A stretch of 64,000 bases of DNA from Mycobacterium sp. IS-836 (GTDB taxonomy: Bacteria; Actinomycetota; Actinomycetes; Mycobacteriales; Mycobacteriaceae): assembly GCF_001954275.1 (NCBI RefSeq), contig NZ_MBEU01000002.1, forward strand, positions 124,001-188,000, read 5' to 3'. The first letter of the stretch is position 1, and each line of letters starts with the position of its first letter. Positions 17,617 to 27,778 of this stretch are shown one piece after another. Position numbers and translations under genes: made by a program. The notes under the pieces were generated by a model that saw only the letters and a list, made by a program, of their open reading frames with translations, did no database searches and was not told the DNA's origin.

Positions 17617-18069
17617 ATGCGAGCGGAGACGCAGATCACCAACCTGTTGTATCGCTACGCCGAATGCATAGACAGTGGCGACCTGGCCGGGGCGGCCGAG
17701 CTGTTCGGGCACGCCCGCATCCGGGTCGCCGCCGAAGAGACCGTCGATGCGGCGCAGCTGCTGAAGATCTGGAGGTCACTGATCGTCCTGCACGCCGATG
17801 GCACGCCCCGAACCAAACACGTGACCACCAATCCGATCATCGAGGTCGACGAGGAGGCCGGCACCGCGAGTTGCCGCAGCTACTACACGGTGCTGCAGCA
17901 GACCGACGAGTCTCCGCTGCAGATAATCGTCGCCGGCCGCTACCACGACCACTTCGAACGCGTCGACGGCCGCTGGCGGTTCTCCTTCCGCGACCTGACC
18001 ATGATCGACATGGTCGGCGACGTCAGCCGCCATCTCGCGCATCCCATTTCCCCGGCACGACCAGCCTGA
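17617..18069 (+). CDS. SnoaL-like (NTF2-fold) protein
   Basis: A 150-aa protein of the SnoaL_4 group: the N-terminus TQITNLLYRYAECIDSGDLAGAAELF is characteristic (first 20 residues quoted suffice), and WRFSFRDLTMIDMVGD closes the cone-shaped fold. These small proteins act as dehydratases, isomerases or bind hydrophobic ligands. No clear catalytic Asp/His pair can be assigned from sequence alone. Located where M. tuberculosis has Rv0122 and the PE_PGRS gene Rv0124, neither of which is clearly present. ATG 17617 gives the full domain. Stand-alone gene. Confidence 0.78.
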   Translation: MRAETQITNLLYRYAECIDSGDLAGAAELFGHARIRVAAEETVDAAQLLKIWRSLIVLHADGTPRTKHVTTNPIIEVDEEAGTASCRSYYTVLQQTDESPLQIIVAGRYHDHFERVDGRWRFSFRDLTMIDMVGDVSRHLAHPISPARPA

Positions 18070-18213
18070 TCGCGATCAGCGATCGGCAGAGATCCCGGAC
18101 TTGCCAATGCTCTGCATAGCTACCTGCACTACGGTTATACGAAGCAATGAGTGCCGCCCAGACCCGGAGCCTGGGCCGATTCTGGTTCTTACCGCGACGC
18201 AGGAGGTACGGGG

Positions 18214-19287
18214 ATGAGCAAAGGGCACCGCCGCCCGGTCTGGTGGACATGGCTGGTCAGCGTGCTGGCTGTGGCCGGACTGAGCCTGGGCCTCACGTCG
18301 GTGCCGGCGACCGCCGCCCCCTCCGGGCCGTCCATCGCGGTCGACCGCTTCGCCGACCGGCCCCTGATACCGCTCGATCCGTCGGCGATGGTCGGTCAGG
18401 TCGGGCCGCAGGTCGTCGACATCAGCACCAAGTTCGGCTACAACAACGCCGTCGGCGCCGGAACCGGCATCGTCATCGATCCGGGCGGTGTGGTGCTGAC
18501 CAACAACCACGTGATCTCGGGTGCCACCGATATCAGCGCGTTCGCCGTGGGCAACGGCCAGACGTACGGCGTCGACGTGGTCGGCTACAGCCGAAGCGCC
18601 GACGTCGCGGTCCTGCAACTGCGCGGCGGGGGTGGGCTGCCCAGCGCCGCGATCGGTGGCGGGGTCGCGGTCGGAGAGCCGGTCGTGGCGCTCGGCAATG
18701 CCGGCGGCCAGGGCGGGACGCCCAGCGCCGTGAGCGGCAAGGTCATCGCGCTCAACCAGACCGTCTCGGCGACCGACACGTTGACCGGCGCCGACGAGAC
18801 GCTGGGAGGGCTGATCCAGGCCGACGCGCCGATCCGGCCCGGCGACTCAGGCGGCCCGATGGTCAACAGCAGCGGTCAGGTGATCGGCATGAACACCGCG
18901 GCCACCGACAGCTACAAGATGTCCAAAGGGCAGGGCTTCGCGATTCCGATCGGCACCGCGATGGCGGTCGCCGGACAGATCCGATCGGGCGCCGGCTCGA
19001 ACACGGTGCACGTCGGCCCGACCGCCTTCCTCGGCTTGGGCGTGATGGACAACGGTGGCAACGGTGCGCGCGTCGAACGCGTGGTCAACACCGGGCCCGC
19101 GGCGGCGGCCGGGATCGCACCCGGCGACGTCATCACCGGCGTCGACAACACCGCGATCAACGGGGCCACCGCGATGACGGAAGTGCTCGTGCCCCATCAC
19201 CCAGGGGACACCATCGTCGTCCACTTGCGCGGAAACGGTGGTGACCGCATCGCGAACGTGACACTGGCGGAGGGACCCCCGGCCTGA
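18214..19287 (+). CDS. pepA: Secreted serine protease PepA (Mtb32A, Rv0125 orthologue)
   Basis: A 357-aa HtrA-like trypsin-fold protease with a C-terminal PDZ domain. Signal peptide at residues 1 to about 34 ([20 protein letters not shown]) with an AxA-type cleavage site. Catalytic triad visible: H99 in TNNHVIS, D130 in SADVAV, S212 in GDSGGP. The PDZ domain begins near [11 protein letters not shown] and includes [18 protein letters not shown]. The M. tuberculosis protein is half of the M72 vaccine antigen. AGGAGG at 18201-18206 is 7 nt before ATG 18214. It is followed 109 bp later by treS in the same direction. Confidence 0.95.
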   Translation: MSKGHRRPVWWTWLVSVLAVAGLSLGLTSVPATAAPSGPSIAVDRFADRPLIPLDPSAMVGQVGPQVVDISTKFGYNNAVGAGTGIVIDPGGVVLTNNHVISGATDISAFAVGNGQTYGVDVVGYSRSADVAVLQLRGGGGLPSAAIGGGVAVGEPVVALGNAGGQGGTPSAVSGKVIALNQTVSATDTLTGADETLGGLIQADAPIRPGDSGGPMVNSSGQVIGMNTAATDSYKMSKGQGFAIPIGTAMAVAGQIRSGAGSNTVHVGPTAFLGLGVMDNGGNGARVERVVNTGPAAAAGIAPGDVITGVDNTAINGATAMTEVLVPHHPGDTIVVHLRGNGGDRIANVTLAEGPPA

Positions 19288-19396
19288 CTCGCGCGCGGAT
19301 ATCGCCCGGCGGCTCGCTAATTCGCTTGCCGCCAGGCAACTTTCCCCGCGTGATTCCGAAACTCCCGCCTCGGGTACACGTGGCATCGTGGAATTG

Positions 19397-21169
19397 ATGA
19401 ACGACGCAAGAGACGCTGTCGAACACCATCCCGCCGGGGGCAGTCACGTCGAAGGGGGCGTCGTCGAGCATCCGAGCGCCGACGATTTCGGCGCCGCCGC
19501 CGTACTGCCCGCCGATCCGACCTGGTTCAAACATGCCGTCTTCTACGAGGTGTTGGTCCGGGCGTTCTTCGACGCCAGCGCCGACGGCTGCGGCGATTTG
19601 CGTGGACTGATCGACCGCCTGGACTATCTGCAGTGGCTCGGGATCGACTGCATCTGGCTGCCGCCGTTCTACGACTCCCCACTGCGCGACGGCGGCTATG
19701 ACATCCGGGACTTCTACAAAGTGCTGCCCGAATTCGGCACCGTCGACGATTTCGTCGCGCTGCTCGACGCCGCTCACCGGCGGGGCATCCGCGTCATCAC
19801 CGACCTGGTGATGAACCACACCTCGGAGTCGCACCCGTGGTTTCAGGAGTCACGCCGCGATCCCGACGGGCCGTACGGCGACTACTACGTCTGGAGCGAC
19901 ACCAGCGACAAGTACACCGATGCCCGCATCATCTTCGTCGACACCGAAGAGTCGAACTGGACCTTCGACCCGGTCCGCCGCCAGTTCTACTGGCACCGTT
20001 TCTTCTCCCACCAGCCGGACCTGAACTACGACAACCCCGCCGTGCAGGAAGCGATGATCGACGTCATCCGCTTCTGGCTCGACCTCGGTATCGACGGATT
20101 TCGGCTGGACGCCGTGCCCTACCTGTTCGAACGCGAGGGCACCAATTGCGAGAACCTGCCCGAGACGCACGCGTTCCTCAAGCGCGTCCGCAAGGTCGTC
20201 GACGACGAGTTTCCCGGCCGGGTGCTGCTGGCCGAGGCCAACCAATGGCCGGCAGATGTCGTGGAGTATTTCGGCGACCCCAGCACCGGCGGCGACGAAT
20301 GCCACATGGCATTTCACTTCCCGCTGATGCCGCGCATCTTCATGGCCGTGCGCCGGGAATCCCGGTTTCCGATCTCGGAGATCCTGGCCCAGACGCCCGA
20401 GATCCCGGACATGGCCCAGTGGGGGATCTTCCTGCGTAACCACGACGAGCTGACGCTGGAAATGGTGACCGACGAAGAACGCGACTACATGTACTCCGAG
20501 TACGCCAAGGATCCGCGGATGAAGGCGAATGTCGGAATTCGTCGCCGCCTCGCGCCCCTGCTGGACAACGACCGAAACCAGATCGAGCTGTTCACCGCGC
20601 TGCTTTTGTCGCTGCCCGGCTCGCCCGTCCTCTACTACGGCGACGAGATCGGCATGGGCGACGTGATCTGGCTGGGGGATCGCGACGGGGTGCGCACCCC
20701 GATGCAGTGGACACCGGACCGCAACGCCGGCTTCTCCACTGCCAATCCCGGTCGCCTTTACCTGCCGCCGAGCCAGGACTCGGTGTATGGCTACCAGGCC
20801 GTGAACGTGGAGGCCCAACGCGACACGTCGACGTCGCTGCTCAACTTCACCCGCACGATGCTGGCGGTCCGCCGCCGCCACGACGCCTTTGCGATCGGCA
20901 CCTTCGAGGAATTGGGCGGGTCGAACCCGTCGGTCCTGGCGTTCGTGCGCCAAGCGGGGGACGACGGCGACACCGTGCTGTGCGTCAACAACCTGTCACG
21001 GTTTCCGCAGCCCATCGAACTGAGCCTGCAGCACTGGAGTGGCTACACGCCCATCGAGCTGACCGGGCAGGTGGAGTTTCCGCGCATCGGCCACTTGCCG
21101 TACCTGCTGACACTGCCGGGACATGGCTTCTACTGGTTCCAGCTGTCGCCTTCCGAGGAGAACGCATGA
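19397..21169 (+). CDS. treS: Trehalose synthase TreS (Rv0126 orthologue)
   Basis: A 590-aa GH13 enzyme that interconverts trehalose and maltose and has amylase activity. The (beta/alpha)8 motifs are intact: DLVMNHTSE, the nucleophile Asp in [12 protein letters not shown], the acid/base Glu in LLAEANQWP and the third Asp in LRNHDEL. In mycobacteria TreS forms a complex with maltokinase and feeds maltose-1-phosphate to GlgE for alpha-glucan synthesis. ATG 19397 is preferred to GTG 19388 because it matches the N-terminus known for the orthologue (MN-x-x-x followed by VEH). The stop overlaps the mak start (ATGA), so the two are translationally coupled. Confidence 0.95.
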   Translation: MNDARDAVEHHPAGGSHVEGGVVEHPSADDFGAAAVLPADPTWFKHAVFYEVLVRAFFDASADGCGDLRGLIDRLDYLQWLGIDCIWLPPFYDSPLRDGGYDIRDFYKVLPEFGTVDDFVALLDAAHRRGIRVITDLVMNHTSESHPWFQESRRDPDGPYGDYYVWSDTSDKYTDARIIFVDTEESNWTFDPVRRQFYWHRFFSHQPDLNYDNPAVQEAMIDVIRFWLDLGIDGFRLDAVPYLFEREGTNCENLPETHAFLKRVRKVVDDEFPGRVLLAEANQWPADVVEYFGDPSTGGDECHMAFHFPLMPRIFMAVRRESRFPISEILAQTPEIPDMAQWGIFLRNHDELTLEMVTDEERDYMYSEYAKDPRMKANVGIRRRLAPLLDNDRNQIELFTALLLSLPGSPVLYYGDEIGMGDVIWLGDRDGVRTPMQWTPDRNAGFSTANPGRLYLPPSQDSVYGYQAVNVEAQRDTSTSLLNFTRTMLAVRRRHDAFAIGTFEELGGSNPSVLAFVRQAGDDGDTVLCVNNLSRFPQPIELSLQHWSGYTPIELTGQVEFPRIGHLPYLLTLPGHGFYWFQLSPSEENA

Positions 21170-22527
21170 CTTCCCCAGTCGACCTGCCGGCCAAGCTGCC
21201 TTGGTCCGAATGGCTGCCACAGCAGCGCTGGTACGCCGGCCGCAACCGAGAACTTCTCGCCGCGGAGGCGGGCTTGGTCGTCCCGCTGCGGGAGGATCTC
21301 GATCTGGTGCTGGTCGACGCCGACTACGCCGACGGTTCCGCGGAGCGTTACCAGGTGATCGTGGGGTGGGACTTTGCGCCGCTGTCCGAGTACAGCACGG
21401 TCGCCACGATCGGCGCGGCCGATGACCGGACCGGAATCGACGCCCTCTACGACGCGGACGCACCGCAATTTCTGCTGTCATTGATCGACTCGTCGGCCGC
21501 GCGCGCCTCGTCGGGGGCCGAGCTGAGGTTCGTGAAGGAACCCGACGTCGAACTCCCGCTGGAGGCCATGCCCCACGTCTCGGATGCCGAGCAGAGCAAC
21601 ACCAGCGTGATCTTCGATCGGGACGCGATCTTCAAGGTTTTCCGTCGGGTCAGCAGCGGCATCAACCCCGACATCGAACTGAACCGGGTACTCGGCCGGG
21701 CCGGCAACCCGCACGTCGCCCGGCTGCTGGGTACCTACGAGATCGACGCGCCGGACGTGTTCGGCGACCAGACATGCCCACTGGGCATGGTCACCGAGTT
21801 CGCGTCCAACGCGGCCGAAGGTTGGGCGATGGCCACCGCCAGCGTGCGTGACCTGTTCGCGGAGGCCGATTTGTATGCCTACGAAGTCGGCGGCGATTTC
21901 GCGGGCGAGTCCAACCGGCTCGGCGAAGCCGTCGCATCCGTGCACGCCACCCTGGCCGAGTGTCTCGGGACGGCGCAGGTGAATTTCCCGCTGGACAACG
22001 TCTTGGCGCGGCTGTCGTCGACCGTGGCACTCGTCCCCGAACTGCGGGAGTACGCCCCGACGATCGAAGAGCGATTCGGCAAGCTCGCCGACGAGGCGAT
22101 CACCGTGCAGCGGATCCACGGCGACCTGCATCTGGGACAGGTGCTGCGTACCCCGGAGAGCTGGCTGCTGATCGACTTCGAGGGTGAGCCCGGTCAGCCG
22201 TTGGACGAGCGGCGGGCACCCGATTCACCCTTGCGCGACGTGGCCGGGGTCTTGCGCTCGTTCGAGTACGCGGCCTACGGCCCGCTGGTGGACCAGGCGG
22301 ACGACAAACAACTGGCCGCCCGCGCCCGCGAATGGGTCGAGCGCAACCGCACCGCGTTCTGCGACGGCTACGCCGCCGCGTCGGGCATCGACCCGAGGGA
22401 TTCGGCCTTGCTGCTGGCCGCGTACGAACTCGACAAGGCGGTCTACGAGGCCGGCTACGAGGCGCGGCATCGGCCCGGGTGGCTGCCGATCCCGCTGCGG
22501 TCCATCGCGCGGCTCACGGCCGTGTAG
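21166..22527 (+). CDS. mak: Maltokinase Mak (Pep2, Rv0127 orthologue)
   Basis: A 453-aa aminoglycoside-phosphotransferase-fold kinase that phosphorylates maltose with ATP to maltose-1-phosphate. Motifs: an N-terminal cap domain ([18 protein letters not shown]), a lysine in [17 protein letters not shown], the catalytic loop [14 protein letters not shown] and the DFG-equivalent [10 protein letters not shown]. It starts four bases before the treS stop ends. Together TreS, Mak and the distant GlgE/GlgB form the GlgE alpha-glucan pathway. Confidence 0.95.
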   Translation: MTSPVDLPAKLPWSEWLPQQRWYAGRNRELLAAEAGLVVPLREDLDLVLVDADYADGSAERYQVIVGWDFAPLSEYSTVATIGAADDRTGIDALYDADAPQFLLSLIDSSAARASSGAELRFVKEPDVELPLEAMPHVSDAEQSNTSVIFDRDAIFKVFRRVSSGINPDIELNRVLGRAGNPHVARLLGTYEIDAPDVFGDQTCPLGMVTEFASNAAEGWAMATASVRDLFAEADLYAYEVGGDFAGESNRLGEAVASVHATLAECLGTAQVNFPLDNVLARLSSTVALVPELREYAPTIEERFGKLADEAITVQRIHGDLHLGQVLRTPESWLLIDFEGEPGQPLDERRAPDSPLRDVAGVLRSFEYAAYGPLVDQADDKQLAARAREWVERNRTAFCDGYAAASGIDPRDSALLLAAYELDKAVYEAGYEARHRPGWLPIPLRSIARLTAV

Positions 22528-22565
22528 CGCCCGCTCCGGCGCCGGCGGTCTGCAAGCATGTCCGT

Positions 22566-23258
22566 GTGGCGAGTGAGATTTTCGACAGTGAGGCGCGATT
22601 GTCGTGGGTGCTGGCCGGGCTGGCCGGTGTGCTGGGGGCGACGGCGTTTACCCATTCCGCAGGCTATTTCGTGACGTTCATGACCGGGAACGCCCAACGC
22701 GCCGTGTTGGGCTATTTCCGCGACGACGTGGTGCTGTCCATCACCGCCGCGCTGCTGATGCTGTGCTTCGTGGCGGGCGTGGTGGTCGCGTCTGTGTGCA
22801 GGCGGCATTTCTGGGTGGCACATCCGCACGGCCCGACGGTACTGACGACCTTCAGTCTGCTGGCCGCCACGATGGTCGACGTCATCGACGAGGGATGGAA
22901 AGACAATCCCCTTGATTTCGCGCCAATCATGCTGGTGGTCTTCGGTATTGGCGCCTTGAACACGTCGTTCGTCAAGAATGGCGAGGTGTCGGTTCCGTTG
23001 AGTTACGTGACCGGCACGTTGGTCAAGATGGGCCAGGGCATCGAACGCCACATCGCCGGGGGGAGCGCATCGGACTGGCTCGGCTACTTCCTGCTTTTCG
23101 CGAGCTTCGTCGCGGGCGCGACCGCGGGCGGGGCTATCAGCCTGATCGTCAACGGCACCTTGATGCTGGTGGTCGCCTCGGCGGTGTGCGCGCTGACCAC
23201 CGGATATACCTACTTTCACCAGGATCGCCGGGCCCTGCTGGACGAGTCGGGGCAGTGA
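22566..23258 (+). CDS. DUF1275 (YoaK-type) membrane protein
   Basis: A 230-aa protein with six hydrophobic segments, including WVLAGLAGVLGATAFTHSAGYF, of which the GxLxAxxF and the following TGN motif (FMTGNAQR) are the DUF1275 hallmark, and a second TGT motif in YVTGTLVKMGQG. The two TGN/TGT motifs suggest an internal duplication, common to this family of putative small-solute permeases. GTG 22566 is the likely start; no strong RBS. It occupies the position of Rv0128, 38 bp downstream of mak, so it may be co-transcribed with treS-mak. It ends at the strong hairpin separating it from fbpC. Substrate unknown. Confidence 0.8.
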   Translation: MASEIFDSEARLSWVLAGLAGVLGATAFTHSAGYFVTFMTGNAQRAVLGYFRDDVVLSITAALLMLCFVAGVVVASVCRRHFWVAHPHGPTVLTTFSLLAATMVDVIDEGWKDNPLDFAPIMLVVFGIGALNTSFVKNGEVSVPLSYVTGTLVKMGQGIERHIAGGSASDWLGYFLLFASFVAGATAGGAISLIVNGTLMLVVASAVCALTTGYTYFHQDRRALLDESGQ

Positions 23259-23262
23259 AAAA

Positions 23263-23302
23263 GCATCGGCAGCAGCGCTGACCGGGGCGCTGCTGCCGAT
23301 GC
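23263..23302 (-). terminator. Intrinsic terminator of fbpC (16-bp perfect stem)
   Basis: GCATCGGCAGCAGCGC (23263-23278) pairs perfectly with 23287-23302 around an 8-nt loop. On the minus strand the stem is followed by TTTTT (complement of 23258-23262), which makes it a classical Rho-independent terminator for fbpC, rare in mycobacteria. On the plus strand no U-tract follows but the hairpin could also slow transcription arriving from the DUF1275 gene. fbpC ends 24 bp before it. Confidence 0.88.
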
Positions 23303-23325
23303 TGACTAGGGGCGTCAGGCGGCTC

Positions 23326-24405
<1,080 letters not shown>

Positions 24406-24540
24406 TCACGGCCGGAGTTTGAAGTCGCGGTTAGGCAACGATTGGGCGTCGGCCCGAAATCGTCACGCTCCGATCACAATTGGCTATCGGAAGCGCCCCG
24501 CCGCCTTCACATGAGAGGGCGACTGCGCTATCGCATTCCG

Positions 24541-25365
24541 CTACGCAACGAGGCGGCGCGACAGTGTCGAGGCCGTCGCGATTCCGATGACCGCGGCCAC
24601 CACCAACACGACGATGTCCAACGGGTTCAGTGTGGTGCCGATCAAGAAGGCCCGCAGGGCGTCGACCTCGTAGCTCAACGGGTTGACCACGCTCAGCGCG
24701 TGCAACCACCCCGGCATCACGTCGACCGGGTACAGCGCATTGGAGGCGAAGAACAAGGGCATCGTGATGGCTTGCCCGATGCCCATCAGCCGATCGCGAC
24801 TGCGAACCAGCCCGGCCAGCGTCATCGACAGGCAGGCGAAGAACGCGGCACCGAGCATGACGGTCGCCATCGCCGCCAGCACCCGCAGCGGATTCATGGT
24901 GAGCCCGATGCCCATCACATACGCCAGCGCCAGCACGCCGACGACCTGTGCGACCGATCGCACCCCGGCCGCGAAGGCCTTTCCGGTGATGAGCGCCGTC
25001 GCGGGCGACGGTGTCACCATGAGTTTGGCGAGCACCCCGGCGTCGCGGTCCCAGATGATCTGGATGCCGTAGAAGATCGAGATGAACAGCGCCGACTGGG
25101 CGATGATGCCGGGCGCGAGGAAGGCCAGATAGGACACCGACCCGGTGTTGATGACGTGCAACTTGCTGAACGTGGTCCCGAAGATCAGCAGCCACAGCGC
25201 CGGTTGGATCATGCGGGTGAGAAGTTCCGTCCGGTCGTGCTGCAGCTTCTGCATTTCCACGATGGCGAATGCCCCGATGCGGCCCGCTGTCGCGCGGACT
25301 CGTTGCCATCCGCGCGGCGCGCGAATTACGACCGCCGGGGCCGTGTAGGCATGGTCAACTGGCAC
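24541..25365 (-). CDS. ABC-2 type exporter permease (DrrB-like)
   Basis: A 274-aa integral membrane protein with six hydrophobic segments (WLLIFGTTFSKL, YLAFLAPGIIAQSALFISIF, VAQVVGVLALAYVMGI, VLAAMATVMLGAAFFACLSM, LFFASNALYPVDVMP, IVVLVVAAVIGIATAS). ALYPVDVMPGWLHALSVVNP is the ABC-2 family signature. It pairs with the ATPase encoded just upstream; the genes overlap by 11 bp. GTG 25365 is chosen because GAAGGG lies 8 nt before it; the in-frame TTG 25374 would have no spacer. Homologues export drugs or lipids such as PDIM (DrrB). Cargo unknown. Confidence 0.87.
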   Translation of the reverse strand: MPVDHAYTAPAVVIRAPRGWQRVRATAGRIGAFAIVEMQKLQHDRTELLTRMIQPALWLLIFGTTFSKLHVINTGSVSYLAFLAPGIIAQSALFISIFYGIQIIWDRDAGVLAKLMVTPSPATALITGKAFAAGVRSVAQVVGVLALAYVMGIGLTMNPLRVLAAMATVMLGAAFFACLSMTLAGLVRSRDRLMGIGQAITMPLFFASNALYPVDVMPGWLHALSVVNPLSYEVDALRAFLIGTTLNPLDIVVLVVAAVIGIATASTLSRRLVA

Positions 25366-26170
25366 GGCTGGCAACCCTTCTGCTGGACCGGATTTCGCGG
25401 AAATCGGACGGGGCCTGCGTGAGATCGGAGGCGGCGTAGTGCCGGAACACGTCCTCGAGCGTCGCGCCGGGCGACACCTTGGATACCCGGGCCTTCAAGT
25501 CGGCGGGCGTACCCACCGCGCGCAACACGCCGCGATGCATCAGCGCGACGCGATCGCACAACGCGTCGGCCTCTTCCATGTAATGGGTGGTGAGCAATAC
25601 GGTCGTGCCGAACCGCGCCTGCATGTTCTGCACTTGGGTCCACACGCCGTCACGGGCGATGGGGTCCAGCCCGACCGTCGGCTCGTCGAGCACCAGCAGT
25701 GACGGGCGGTTGACCAGGGCCTGGGCCACCTCCAACCGGCGCACCATGCCGCCCGAGTAGGTCCCCGCCAGCCGGTCGGCCACGTCGAGCAGCTCCATGG
25801 CGGCCAGCGCCTGTTCGACGCGCTCGGCGCGATCGGCGCGGGACACCCCGTACAGCCGGGCGAACCACTCCACGTTCTGGCGACCCGTTAAGGCCGGCTC
25901 GATCGAAAGCTGTTGTGGCACATAGCCGATATTGCTCCGGATATCTGTGGTCTGGCGGCGGGAGTCCAGCCCAAAGACGCGCAGCTCGCCCTGCTGGATG
26001 GGGGTTAGCGTGGTGAGCATTCGGACCAGGGTGGTCTTTCCTGCGCCGTTGGGGCCCAGCAGGCCCATCGTCTCGCCGGGGCGTACTTGCAATGTCAGGT
26101 CGTCGACCGCGGTGAACTGGCCATAGCGGTAGGTCAGGTGCCGGCAGTCGATCGCCATCGGCAGGCTCAT
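25355..26170 (-). CDS. ABC exporter ATPase (DrrA-like)
   Basis: A 271-aa nucleotide-binding subunit. Walker A GPNGAGKTT, Q-loop YVPQQLS, ABC signature YSGGMVRRLEVAQAL, Walker B LLVLDEPTVGLDP and H-loop LTTHYMEEAD are all present, so it should be active. The C-terminal part (SPGATLEDVFRHY) is typical of DrrA/CcmA drug-resistance ATPases. ATG 26170 overlaps the marR stop (ATGA) and the 3' end overlaps the permease, giving a three-gene operon marR-ATPase-permease. In M. tuberculosis, fbpC is next to Rv0130, so this transporter is an insertion or was lost there. Confidence 0.9.
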   Translation of the reverse strand: MSLPMAIDCRHLTYRYGQFTAVDDLTLQVRPGETMGLLGPNGAGKTTLVRMLTTLTPIQQGELRVFGLDSRRQTTDIRSNIGYVPQQLSIEPALTGRQNVEWFARLYGVSRADRAERVEQALAAMELLDVADRLAGTYSGGMVRRLEVAQALVNRPSLLVLDEPTVGLDPIARDGVWTQVQNMQARFGTTVLLTTHYMEEADALCDRVALMHRGVLRAVGTPADLKARVSKVSPGATLEDVFRHYAASDLTQAPSDFREIRSSRRVASRAS

Positions 26171-26628
26171 GAGCGTCGCTCCTGCAGTAGTCGGGTCATG
26201 GTGTCCAGGACCTCCAATCCCTTTGTCAGAGATTCGATTTGGTCCTCGTCCAGTTCGCCGAGCACCTCGGACATCAGCGCTCGCCGCGCGGCGCGTGATG
26301 CGTCGACGACCTGCTGGGTGGGCTCGGCGAGCCGTAGCTGGCAGGCGCGCCGGTCGGTCTCGTCCACGGTCCGGATCAGCCACCCGTTGGCCACCAGCTT
26401 GGAGACCAGGGTTGAGGCGGTGTTGGGCACCAGCCCTAGTTCCGCGGCGGCGCGGCGCACCGAGATCCCCGGTCGCCGCCCGACGAGCCACAACAGCTCG
26501 GACTGCGACTCGGTGAGCCGCCCGGAATCCAGGCCGCGACCGGCCGATCGGCGGAGCTGCCGGCGCAGTCTTCCGACCACGCCGAACACCTCGGTGACCA
26601 AGTCGGTGCGCGTCTGCATAAGGTCCAT
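26167..26628 (-). CDS. MarR-family regulator of the ABC exporter
   Basis: A 153-aa winged-helix protein. The HTH is within ELLWLVGRRPGISVRRAAAE and LGLVPNTASTLVSKLVANGW, and the wing RTVDETDRRACQLRLAEPT with its D-x-R-x pattern is intact. MarR proteins usually repress their own operon and release DNA on binding a phenolic or lipophilic ligand. The gene is first in the exporter operon, and an inverted repeat TAGCTC-N7-GAGCTA lies 2 bp before the ATG at 26628. A role in drug- or metabolite-induced efflux is likely (inference). Confidence 0.87.
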   Translation of the reverse strand: MDLMQTRTDLVTEVFGVVGRLRRQLRRSAGRGLDSGRLTESQSELLWLVGRRPGISVRRAAAELGLVPNTASTLVSKLVANGWLIRTVDETDRRACQLRLAEPTQQVVDASRAARRALMSEVLGELDEDQIESLTKGLEVLDTMTRLLQERRS

Positions 26629-26630
26629 AA

Positions 26631-26649
26631 TAGCTCTGTTTCCGAGCTA
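26631..26649 (-). promoter_or_regulatory. Candidate MarR operator
   Basis: Perfect inverted repeat TAGCTC-TGTTTCC-GAGCTA. It sits 2 bp upstream of the marR start codon, so a bound dimer would block transcription initiation or elongation. A further GAGCT occurs at about 26661-26665, which may be a second half-site. Size and spacing suit MarR dimers; the assignment rests on position. Confidence 0.55.
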
Positions 26650-26699
26650 AATATGTGTGCGAGCTGTGCGGGGGTTAGACATCAGCTACTTTTCGGGAG

Positions 26700-27197
26700 C
26701 TACTTTTCGAGGCGATGGAGATCGACGCCGGTGAGCACCCCATTGTCGACGCTCGCGGTCATGTAAGTGCAGAACGGTTGCCGTCGCCGATCGGTGGGAG
26801 AACCGGGATTGAGCAGCCGCAACCCCGTTTGTGTGGTCGTATCCCACGGGATGTGACTGTGCCCGAACACCAGCACGTCGCTGTCGGGATAGAGCCGCGA
26901 CATGCGGGCCTCACGTCCCGCCGCGGCGCCCGTCTCATGAACCACGGTGAGGTGCAGGCCCTCCAGCTTCGCGTCGGCCCGTTCGGGCAACCGCGCGCGC
27001 AGCGCGGGCCCGTCGTTGTTGCCCCAGCACGCCACCAGCCGGGCGGCCCTGGCTTCGAGCTCGTCGAGCAGCTCGGGCACGACCCAGTCGCCCGCGTGCA
27101 CGACCACATCCGCGTCGGCGACCTCGTCCCACACCCGCGCGGGCAGGTCGCGAGCCCGGCGCGGGACGTGGGTATCGGCGATCAGCAGCAGCCTCAC
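26700..27197 (-). CDS. YfcE/MJ0936-type metallophosphoesterase
   Basis: A 165-aa calcineurin-like phosphoesterase. All metal-binding blocks are visible: LLIADTHVP (D-x-H), VVHAGDWV (GD), CWGNND (GNND), TVVHETG (H) and VFGHSHIP (GHSH). Small members hydrolyse phosphodiesters in vitro; the physiological substrate is usually unknown. The start codon is GTG 27197. It is divergent from htdZ with 38 bp between starts. It lies downstream of nothing on its strand and is followed by the marR operon after a 50-bp gap. It has no counterpart I recall between Rv0129c and Rv0130. Confidence 0.87.
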   Translation of the reverse strand: MRLLLIADTHVPRRARDLPARVWDEVADADVVVHAGDWVVPELLDELEARAARLVACWGNNDGPALRARLPERADAKLEGLHLTVVHETGAAAGREARMSRLYPDSDVLVFGHSHIPWDTTTQTGLRLLNPGSPTDRRRQPFCTYMTASVDNGVLTGVDLHRLEK

Positions 27198-27235
27198 GAG
27201 TTCTATGCTTACCCGCGAGCAGAGGAGAACACCGA

Positions 27236-27691
27236 ATGCGCACCTTCGAGTCAGTCGCCGACCTCGCCGCCGCGGCGGGCGAGACCATCGGGCCGAGCGA
27301 CTGGGTGACCATCACCCAGAAAGACGTCAATCTGTTTGCGGACGCGACCGGCGATCACCAATGGATCCACGTCGACCCGGAGAAAGCGGCCGCCGGTCCG
27401 TTCGGCGGCACCATCGCCCACGGCTTCATGACCCTGTCGTTGTTGCCGCGCCTGCAGCACCAGATGTACACGGTCAACGGCATCAAGCTCGCGATCAACT
27501 ACGGCCTCAACAAGGTTCGCTTCCCCGCGCCGGTACCGGTCGGCTCCCGAGTGCGGGCGGAGAGCTCACTGGTCAGCGTCGACGACCTCGGCAACGGTGC
27601 TGTGCAGGCGATCGTGTCGACCACCGTCGAGATCGACGGATCGCCGAAGCCGGCGTGCGTGGCCGAAAGTATCGTCCGCTACATCTCCTGA
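27236..27691 (+). CDS. htdZ: (R)-specific enoyl-CoA hydratase HtdZ (Rv0130 orthologue)
   Basis: A 151-aa single hot-dog MaoC-like protein. The R-hydratase 2 motif is complete: FADATGDHQWIHVD with catalytic D40 and H45, then GGTIAHGFMTLSL. It hydrates trans-2-enoyl-CoA to (R)-3-hydroxyacyl-CoA. Gene order htdZ then fadE1 on the opposite strand follows M. tuberculosis. ATG 27236 has a fair RBS (GAGGAGAA at 27221-27228). Confidence 0.93.
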   Translation: MRTFESVADLAAAAGETIGPSDWVTITQKDVNLFADATGDHQWIHVDPEKAAAGPFGGTIAHGFMTLSLLPRLQHQMYTVNGIKLAINYGLNKVRFPAPVPVGSRVRAESSLVSVDDLGNGAVQAIVSTTVEIDGSPKPACVAESIVRYIS

Positions 27692-27778
27692 CGCAGCTGC
27701 GCCGTCGCCGAGATTGCCGCCATGGCTGTGGTCGGCGGCCGAATCACGACCCTCACGGCAATCTCGCCGCGCGCGCCG

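Noticed and set aside
26684-26709. Tandem 12-bp repeat AGCTACTTTTCG at the 3' end of the phosphoesterase gene
   Set aside because: Two short copies spaced 14 bp, one inside the stop region. Too small to indicate an element; probably replication slippage.
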